DNA of 64,000 bases, from assembly GCA_963848035.1 (NCBI GenBank), contig CAWKCD010000001.1:310001-374000 (forward strand). Direction: 5' to 3'. Positions 58,641 to 64,000 of the stretch are shown here, piece after piece. The stretch's first letter is position 1. Every line of letters begins with the position of its first letter. Under the pieces are notes generated by a model. It saw only the letters and a program-made list of their open reading frames with translations. It had not been told where the DNA came from and made no database searches. Source of the DNA: JAVVHH01 sp963848035 (GTDB lineage: Bacteria > Pseudomonadota > Alphaproteobacteria > Acetobacterales > Acetobacteraceae). Position numbers and translations under genes: made by a program.

Positions 58641-59315
58641 TCAGGCCGCCGCGGACAGGGATGCGAGCAAATGCGGGCCGTCGTTGCGGACGTTGCCGAC
58701 CGCCTTGGCCACCGGCCAGAGCCGCAGCACCCGATCATCGGCCGGCGCGAGCAGGGTGGCGGGATCGCCTTCGGTCTCGCCGAGCCAGACCGGCCAGGCC
58801 TCGCGCTCGAGAATGACGGGCATGCGGTCGTGCAGCGCCGACATGGGAGCGTTGGCGGCCGTGGTCAGGACCGCGAAGCTGCGCAGGATCTCGCCATCGG
58901 GCGCGCGCCAGCTTTCCCAGATGCCGGCCAGCGCGAGCGGGTCGCCGTCGGCGCGGGCGATGGCGAAGGGCTGCTTGCCGTCCGGCGCGGCCTTCCATTC
59001 GTAGAATGCGGCGGCGGGCACGATGCAGCGGCGCTTGGCGAAGGCGGCGCGGAACATCGGCGAGGTCGCGACCGTCTCGGCGCGGGCGTTGATCGGCTTG
59101 CGGGCGGCCTTGAGGTCCGTGGTCGCGAACGGCACCAGGCCCCAGCGGAGCATATCCAGATGGCGGGCGCGGGTCTCGGGATGGAGCCGGATGACGGGCG
59201 AGTCCATGGTGGGCGCCAGGTTCCAACTCGGCCGCACGTTGGGCAGCGCGTTGGCGGTGGCGAAGATCCGCTGGATCAGTTCCGGCGGGAGATCATTGGC
59301 GAGACGGCCGCACAT
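58641..59315 (-). CDS. SOS response-associated peptidase family protein (SRAP; YedK/HMCES-like)
   Basis: Binds abasic sites in single-stranded DNA and forms a thiazolidine crosslink through its N-terminal Cys. 224 residues. The start is fixed at 59315 because Cys2 must become N-terminal (MCGRLAN). Catalytic motifs seen: Asn in INARAETVA, Glu in RRCIVPAAAFYEWK, and His in ALHDRMPVIL. Upstream in-frame ATG at 59351 would block the mechanism. Divergent from the marR gene, whose promoter starts 47 bases away. Confidence 0.92.
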   Translation of the reverse strand: MCGRLANDLPPELIQRIFATANALPNVRPSWNLAPTMDSPVIRLHPETRARHLDMLRWGLVPFATTDLKAARKPINARAETVATSPMFRAAFAKRRCIVPAAAFYEWKAAPDGKQPFAIARADGDPLALAGIWESWRAPDGEILRSFAVLTTAANAPMSALHDRMPVILEREAWPVWLGETEGDPATLLAPADDRVLRLWPVAKAVGNVRNDGPHLLASLSAAA

Positions 59316-59361
59316 GCGGGGGAAATGGGGAGGCGGGCGAGCGGAATCCATCCCGGACGAA

Positions 59362-59390
59362 TTGACAGCATACTGAATGGATGTATGCTG
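59362..59390 (+). promoter_or_regulatory. Promoter with embedded palindromic operator for marR and the ABC operon
   Basis: A consensus -35 TTGACA (59362-59367) and a -10-like TATGCT (59384-59389) are 16 bases apart. A perfect inverted repeat, CAGCATAC (59366-59373) and GTATGCTG (59383-59390) with a 9-base spacer, overlaps both hexamers. A repressor bound there would block RNA polymerase, as expected for a self-regulating MarR protein. The predicted transcript starts near 59396, so the ATG at 59381 is upstream of it. Confidence 0.75.
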
Positions 59391-59422
59391 CCAATAGTAA
59401 CGAAACGGGTGGTGCCGTCCTC

Positions 59423-59935
59423 ATGTCTGCCGCGCCCAGCGCAGCCTCGTCAATCCGACCCGGCGAGCGGCCGGCGTCGCTGCCGATCTACGACATGCCC
59501 GGCCATCTCGTCAGGCGGCTGAACCAGATCCACTCGGCGCTCTTCGCCGAGGAGTGCGGCGCGTTCGGCCTGACCTCGCTGCAATTCGCGGCACTGACCG
59601 CGCTCAAGGCCAATCCCGGCGTAGACGCGACCCGGCTGTCGACGTTGATCGCGTTCGACCGATCGACGATCGGCAGCGTGCTCGACCGGCTCGAGGCGAA
59701 GGCGCTGATCCGGCGTGAGCCGAGCCCGAGCGATCGCCGGATCAAGGCGCTGCGGCTGACCGAGGACGGCGCGGCGCTGCTGACCGCGGTCGCGCCGGCG
59801 GTGGATCGCGTGCAGCAACGGCTGCTGCAGCCGCTGGCGAGCGGCGACCGGCCGACGCTGGTGCGGCTGATGACGGAAGTCGCCGCGGCACACAACGAAA
59901 CGACCTCGGCGCCGCTCAAACTAGAAACAACATAA
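59423..59935 (+). CDS. MarR-family transcriptional regulator
   Basis: 170 residues from ATG 59423. An in-frame ATG at 59381 lies inside the operator and before the likely transcript start, so I reject it. Winged-helix fold: LVRRLNQIHSALFAEECGAF, LTSLQFAALTALKANPGVDA, recognition region STLIAFDRSTIGSVLDRLEA, wing KALIRREPSPSDRRIKALRL and C-terminal dimer helices. MarR repressors release DNA when they bind a small, often aromatic, ligand. It lies 12 bases before the substrate-binding-protein gene, so it probably controls the transporter and itself through the palindrome upstream. Confidence 0.9.
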   Translation: MSAAPSAASSIRPGERPASLPIYDMPGHLVRRLNQIHSALFAEECGAFGLTSLQFAALTALKANPGVDATRLSTLIAFDRSTIGSVLDRLEAKALIRREPSPSDRRIKALRLTEDGAALLTAVAPAVDRVQQRLLQPLASGDRPTLVRLMTEVAAAHNETTSAPLKLETT

Positions 59936-59947
59936 ACGGAGGAACAG

Positions 59948-61121
59948 ATGAAGCGTAGGGAATTGTTCGCCGGGGCGGCGCTTGCGGCGTTGCTGCTCGC
60001 CGGCGCGGCACAGGCGGCCGATCCGATCCGGGTCGGGCTGGAAGTGCCGTTCTCCGGTCCGTTCGGCAGCTATGGCAAGCAGATCGAGCATGGCGCGAAG
60101 CTCTACCTGGCCGAGCACGAGAACATGCTGGGCGGACGCCGCGTCGAGCTGGTGGTCAAGGACGACAGCCCCGGGACCTCGGGCGACGTCAGCAAGCGGA
60201 TCGCGCAGGAGCTGGTGATCAAGGACAAGGTGGACATCCTCGCCGGGTTCGCGCTGACGCCGTCGGCCTTCGCGGCGGCGCCGGTCTCGGCGCAGGCGAA
60301 GAAGCCCATGGTGGTGATGAACGCGGCTACCTCCTCGATCACCACCAAGTCGCCATACATCGTGCGGGCGTCGATGACCCTGCCGCAGAATTCGGCGCCG
60401 ATCGCGAGCTGGGCGTTCAAGAACGGGATCAAGAAGGCGTTCATGCTGGTGGCCGATTTCGGGCCCGGGTACGACGCGGAAGGGCAGTTCAAGAAGACGT
60501 TCACCGCCGAGGGCGGCACGATCGTGGACGACGTGCGGGTGCCGGTGAGCAACCCGGATTACGGGCCGTTCCTGGAGCGGATCAAGGATGCCAAGCCGGA
60601 CGCGGTGTTCATCTTCCTGCCGCCGGGCGCGGGCACGATCGCGTTCATGAAGGGCTTCCAGGAGCGCGGGCTCGCTGCCGCGGGGATCAAGCTGATCTCG
60701 ACGGGTGATCTCACCGACGAGGACATCCTGGACACGCTCGGCGACACCGCGCTCGGGCTGATCACCTCGTTCCACTACGCGGCCGCGCACCAATCGCCCG
60801 AGAACAAGGCGTTCGTGGCCGCGTACGAGAAGGCGTACCCGAACGACCGGCCGAACTTCATGGCGGTCGGCGGGTATGACGGGATGCAGCTCATCGACAA
60901 GGCGCTCGAGAAGACCGGCGGCGATGCGAGCGCGGACAAATTCATCGAGGCGGCCAAGGGCCTGAGCTGGATCAGCCCGCGCGGACCCGGTCACCATCGA
61001 CCCGGCGACGCGCGACATCGTGCAGACGATCTACATCCGCAAGGTCGAGCGGGTGGACGGCAAGCTGCAAAACGTCGAGTTCGACAAGGTCGCGGACTTC
61101 AAGGATCCCGGCAAGGAGTAA
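59948..61121 (+). CDS. ABC transporter substrate-binding protein (branched-chain amino acid/amide type), one frameshift
   Basis: Periplasmic binding protein of the LivK-like (Peripla_BP_6) family. Signal peptide ends near AAQAAD (residue 24). Seen: IRVGLEVPFSGPFGSYGKQI, VKDDSPGTSGDVSKR, AAATSSITTKSPYIVRAS-like hinge (NAATSSITTKSPYIVRAS), and LVADFGPGYDAEGQFK. One extra A at 60985 breaks the frame; without it SPRGPVTIDPATRDIVQTIY reads to the TAA at 61121. Corrected length 390 residues. Ligand unknown; the adjacent MarR regulator favours an aromatic or other carboxylate over a plain amino acid, as an inference. Confidence 0.88.
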
Positions 61122-61122
61122 G

Positions 61123-61162
61123 AACCTGTTTGCAAAAGCGCCCTGGCGGCTTGAAACAGGTT
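61123..61162 (+). terminator. Intercistronic hairpin after the substrate-binding-protein gene
   Basis: AACCTGTTT (61123-61131) pairs with AAACAGGTT (61154-61162); inside, AAGCGCC and GGCGGCTT nearly complete the stem, and TTTT follows the right arm. It lies directly after the TAA. Such hairpins commonly attenuate read-through so the binding protein is made in excess over the membrane parts. Confidence 0.65.
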
Positions 61163-61172
61163 TTCGCCTCCC

Positions 61173-62030
61173 ATGACGGTCCTGTTCGACGGGATCGCGT
61201 CCGGGGTGCTGCTGTTCCTGATCAGCGTGGGGCTGTCGGTGACGCTGGGGTTGATGAATTTCGTCAACCTCGCGCACGGCGCGTTCGCGATGGTCGGCGG
61301 CTACGCCTTCGTCGTGCTGCTCAACCGGGTTGGGGTGCCGTTCCTGTTGGCGCTGCCGCTGGCGGCAGCCGGGTCGGCGGTGGCGGGCGTGGTGCTGGAG
61401 CGGCTGTTGTATCGGCGGCTCTATGGAGCGTCGCATCTGGATCAGGTGCTGTTCTCGATCGGGCTGGTATTCGTTTCGATCAGTTCGGCGCATTTCCTGT
61501 TCGGCGACCAGGAGCAGTCGTTGCGGCTGCCGGCGATGCTGTCGGGGCAGGTCCACGTGGCCGGAGCCGATCTCGGCATCTACCGGCTGTTCTTCATCGC
61601 GGTCGGGCTGGCGCTGGCGGCCGGGCTGCAGTTCCTGGTGGCGCGGACGCGGTTCGGCGCGACGCTGCGCGCGGCGGTGGACAATCCGCGGGCGGCGCGG
61701 GGCCTGGGGATCGATGTCGACCGGGTCTTCGTGCTGACCTTCGCGCTGGGCTCGGGGCTGGCGGGGCTGGGGGGCGCGCTCGGGATCGAGATGCTGGGGC
61801 TGAGCCCGGAGTTTCCGATCACCTACATCGTCTACTTCCTGATCGTCGTCGCGATGGGCGGGGTCGGCAATATCGGGGGGTCGCTGGTCGCGGCGCTGAT
61901 CCTGGGGATCTGCGACGTCGAGGGGAAGTATTGGATCCCGCAGGCGGGCGCATTCGTCATCTACGTGGTGATGGTGATCGCGCTGGTGCTGCGGCCGCAG
62001 GGGCTGTTCGGGCGGGCGGCGGCGCGGTGA
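61173..62030 (+). CDS. Branched-chain-type ABC transporter permease (LivH family)
   Basis: 285-residue inner-membrane permease with about eight hydrophobic segments. Typical LivH features: GIASGVLLFLISVGLSVTLG, MNFVNLAHGAFAMVGGY, and the cytoplasmic loop LRAAVDNPRAARGLGIDVDR that contacts the ATPase. C-terminal VAMGGVGNIGGSLVAALILG is also conserved. Intact. The stop overlaps the next start by one base (TGATG). Confidence 0.92.
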   Translation: MTVLFDGIASGVLLFLISVGLSVTLGLMNFVNLAHGAFAMVGGYAFVVLLNRVGVPFLLALPLAAAGSAVAGVVLERLLYRRLYGASHLDQVLFSIGLVFVSISSAHFLFGDQEQSLRLPAMLSGQVHVAGADLGIYRLFFIAVGLALAAGLQFLVARTRFGATLRAAVDNPRAARGLGIDVDRVFVLTFALGSGLAGLGGALGIEMLGLSPEFPITYIVYFLIVVAMGGVGNIGGSLVAALILGICDVEGKYWIPQAGAFVIYVVMVIALVLRPQGLFGRAAAR

Positions 62031-63002
62031 TGTCGGACCTCGCGGCGTTCGATGCGCGGCCGTTGCGGCGGGCGGCGCGGTGGCGGTGGCCGGAGCTGTT
62101 GTTCTGGGCGGCGCCGGTGGCGGCTTGGTTCCTGTTTCCGGACGATCTGGCGCTGCTGTCGCAGATCGCGGTGGCCGGGCTGTTCGCGTTGTCGCTGGAC
62201 CTGATCCTCGGCTATGCCGGGATCATTTCGCTCGGGCATGCGGCGTTCTTCGGGATCGGCGGGTATGCGGCGGGGTTGCTGGCCAAGCATGGGGTGGGCG
62301 ATCCGCTGCTGGGGCTCGCTTGCGCCGCGGCGGTGGCGGGAGCGGTCGGGTTCCTGACCAGTTTCCTCGTGTTACGCGGGGCGGACCTGACGCGGCTGAT
62401 GGTCACGCTGGCGGTGGCGTCGATCGTGTCGGTGGCGGCGAACAAGCTGACGGACATCACCGGCGGGCTGGACGGTCTGCAGGGGATCGAGATGTCGCCG
62501 GTGCTGGGGCTGTTCGAGTTCGACCTGTATAGCCGCACGGGCTACATTTATTGCGTGGTCGTCCTGTTCGCGCTGTTCTGGCTGGCGCGGCGGATCGTGC
62601 ATTCGCCGTTCGGGTTGTCGCTGCAGGGGATCCGGCAGAACGCGTTCCGAATGCCCGCGATCGGGACCGACGTGCGCGGGCGGCTGGTGGCGATCTATAC
62701 GGTCGCGGCCGTCTATGCGGGCGTGGCGGGCGCGCTGCTGACGCAGACGACGCAGTTCATCTCGATCGACCAGCTCAGCTTCTCGCGTTCGGCCGAGGTG
62801 ATGCTGATGCTGGTGCTGGGCGGCACGGGGACGCTGTATGGCGCGATGCTCGGCGCGATCGCTGTTCATGGTGGCGCACCATGTCCTTTCCGGGATCAAC
62901 CCGACCTATTGGCAGTTCTGGCTGGGGATCCTGCTGATCGTGATCGTGCTGTTCGCGCGAGGCGGGGTGATGGGGGCGCTGCGGCGCTTGGGGCGGCGAT
63001 GA
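62030..63002 (+). CDS. Branched-chain-type ABC transporter permease (LivM family), one frameshift
   Basis: Second permease subunit. LivM features: GLFALSLDLILGYAGIISLGHAAFFGIGGY (ends quoted: LDLILGYAG and LGHAAFFGIGGY), TDITGGLDGLQGI, RIVHSPFGLSLQGIRQN and MLMLVLGGTGTLYGAMLGA. The frame breaks near 62862; dropping one base gives FMVAHHVLSGINPTYWQFWL and the usual tail to a TGA at 63002. Corrected length 323 residues. The TGA overlaps the ATPase ATG by four bases, which again supports the corrected frame. Confidence 0.88.
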
Positions 63003-63742
63003 GCTGGGCGCTGCAGACGAGCGGGCTGAGCAAGCGGTTCGGCGGGTTCGTCGCGACGAACGACGTTTCGCTCGCGGTGGCGGCGGGGGCGCGGCATGCG
63101 CTGATCGGGCCGAACGGGGCGGGCAAGACGACGCTGATCAACCTGCTGACCGGGTTCCTGGTGCCGAGCGCGGGCAGCGTGCGGCTGAACGGGGAGGACG
63201 TGACGCATCTGGCGCAGCACCGCCGGGTCAAGCGCGGGTTGGCGCGGACGTTCCAGATCAACCGGCTGTTCGACGACATGACGGTGCTGGAATTGGTCGT
63301 GCTGGCGGTGTGCGAGCGGCTCGGGCTGGGGGCGCGGTTCTTTGGGGCGGTGGGGAGGCGGGGCGAGGCGATCGATGCGGCGGCGGAGATCCTGTCGCGG
63401 TTGCGGCTGCTGGATCTCGCCCATCAGCGGACGCGGGACTTGGCCTACGGCAAGCGGCGGCTGATCGAGATCGCGCTGGCGCTGGCGGCGCGCCCGGCGG
63501 TGCTGCTGCTGGACGAGCCGGCGGCGGGGGTGCCGCGGACGGAGAGCCGCGAATTGTTCGAGACGATCGCGCAACTGCCGGACACGGTGACGATCCTGCT
63601 GATCGAGCATGACATGGACCTGGTGTTCCGGTTCGCGGACCGGATCTCGGTGCTGGTTGCGGGCGCGGTGCTGACGGAGGACACGCCGGCGGCGATCGCG
63701 GCCGACCCGCGGGTCCGCGAGGTGTATCTCGGCCATGGCTAG
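62999..63742 (+). CDS. Branched-chain-type ABC transporter ATPase (LivG family)
   Basis: 247-residue ATPase. Walker A GPNGAGKTT, Q-loop region LARTFQINRLFDDMTVLE, signature motif reduced to LAYGKRRLIEIALALA (usual LSYG-x-QR changed to LAYGKRR), Walker B VLLLDEPAAG and switch His in LIEHDMD. The C-terminal VYLGHG matches the LivG tail. It overlaps livM by four bases and livF by eight. Intact. Confidence 0.92.
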   Translation: MSWALQTSGLSKRFGGFVATNDVSLAVAAGARHALIGPNGAGKTTLINLLTGFLVPSAGSVRLNGEDVTHLAQHRRVKRGLARTFQINRLFDDMTVLELVVLAVCERLGLGARFFGAVGRRGEAIDAAAEILSRLRLLDLAHQRTRDLAYGKRRLIEIALALAARPAVLLLDEPAAGVPRTESRELFETIAQLPDTVTILLIEHDMDLVFRFADRISVLVAGAVLTEDTPAAIAADPRVREVYLGHG

Positions 63743-64000
63743 ATTGTTGGAAGCGGACGGGGTTTGGGCGGGGTACGGCGACGCGATCGTGCTCGAGGAC
63801 GTCTCGTTCGCGCTCGAGGCCGGGGGTAGCCTGGCGTTGCTCGGGCGCAACGGCATGGGCAAGACCACGCTGCTGGCGACGCTGATGGGGGCGACGCGGC
63901 AATCGCGCGGGAGCCTGCGGTTCGAGGGCAGCGACATCGGCGCGGCGCCGAGCCATCGCCGCGCGCGGGCGGGCATGGGCTGGGTGCCGCAGGAGCGCGA
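63735..64000 (+). CDS. Branched-chain-type ABC transporter ATPase (LivF family), 3'-truncated by the window edge
   Basis: First 88 residues of the second ATPase. MARLLEADGVWAGYGDAIVL, Walker A GRNGMGKTT as usual in LivF, and a start of the Q-loop region GMGWVPQER. The frame is open to base 64000. Completes the regulator, binding protein, two permeases and two ATPases of one operon. Confidence 0.88.
   Translation, partial: MARLLEADGVWAGYGDAIVLEDVSFALEAGGSLALLGRNGMGKTTLLATLMGATRQSRGSLRFEGSDIGAAPSHRRARAGMGWVPQER

Noticed and set aside
59381..59422. MarR protein starting at ATG 59381
   Set aside because: The codon lies inside the operator and overlaps the -10 element; the extra 14 residues have no family similarity.
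58590..59522. Plus-strand frame of about 310 codons across the SRAP gene
   Set aside because: It is antisense to an SRAP gene with all catalytic residues, and its translation is low-complexity Gly/Arg.

Overview
This is a GC-rich window with strong G/C at third codon positions. It fits an alphaproteobacterium, probably of the Acetobacteraceae/Rhodospirillales. The clues are gene order and family content: argH-lptM-lysA followed by a TIGR02302-type membrane protein; ftsE-ftsX-ydcF-plsC beside a zinc-ribbon protein; a DUF2125 protein; and phaR next to PhaC-like and thiolase genes. The lineage is inferred from content only. I saw no tRNA, rRNA, CRISPR array, intact insertion sequence or prophage, and no gene-free stretch over 300 bases.

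Layout. Bases 1-846 hold the 3' part of an omega-amino-acid:pyruvate aminotransferase. Bases 978-13724 hold a surface-secretion and signalling locus: a two-partner-secretion pore, its large haemagglutinin-type exoprotein, a lipoprotein with TPR repeats and a CHAT (caspase-fold) protease domain, and a membrane Ser/Thr kinase. Bases 13746-36102 hold a type VI secretion system (T6SS) locus: an HExxH protein and an OmpA protein, tagF, a DUF4337 protein, a glucosaminidase, then tssL-tssM-tssA-tssB-tssC1-hcp1-tagJ-tssC2-hcp2-tssE-tssF-tssG-tssH. tssC-hcp is duplicated around tagJ. tssJ, tssK, vgrG and PAAR genes are not in the window.

Bases 36229-43819 are mostly housekeeping: a small unknown protein, a DJ-1/PfpI protein, DUF4112, a TlpA-like protein, argH, lptM, lysA and TIGR02302. 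Bases 43936-49338 hold a second caspase-fold cluster: a DUF4384-caspase protein, a glycine-zipper lipoprotein and a WD40-caspase protein. Bases 49358-54093 hold the zinc-ribbon protein, ftsEX, ydcF, plsC and DUF2125. Bases 54090-57425 hold polyhydroxyalkanoate genes. Bases 57430-59315 hold NUDIX, glutathione-peroxidase-like and SRAP genes. Bases 59362-64000 hold a MarR regulator with a clear promoter/operator, followed by a branched-chain-type ABC transporter operon that runs off the end.

How the parts connect (inference). The caspase-fold proteins, the kinase and the OmpA protein appear to be envelope proteins, and several share parts. The kinase C-terminus and one caspase N-terminus both carry a DUF4384-like domain. 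A short motif TR-x-(L/I)-x-P recurs in the OmpA protein and, as TR-x-LTPV, at domain borders of both 44-49 kb caspases.

Sequence quality. Fourteen genes are broken by frameshifts. Every break can be explained by extra single bases (about 40 in all, 38 of them before 34.1 kb). Where tssC1 can be compared with its intact twin, the only differences in a roughly 640-base identical block are two one-base insertions. I therefore treat the breaks as probable insertion errors of the sequence, annotate each gene over its full span, and give corrected lengths.
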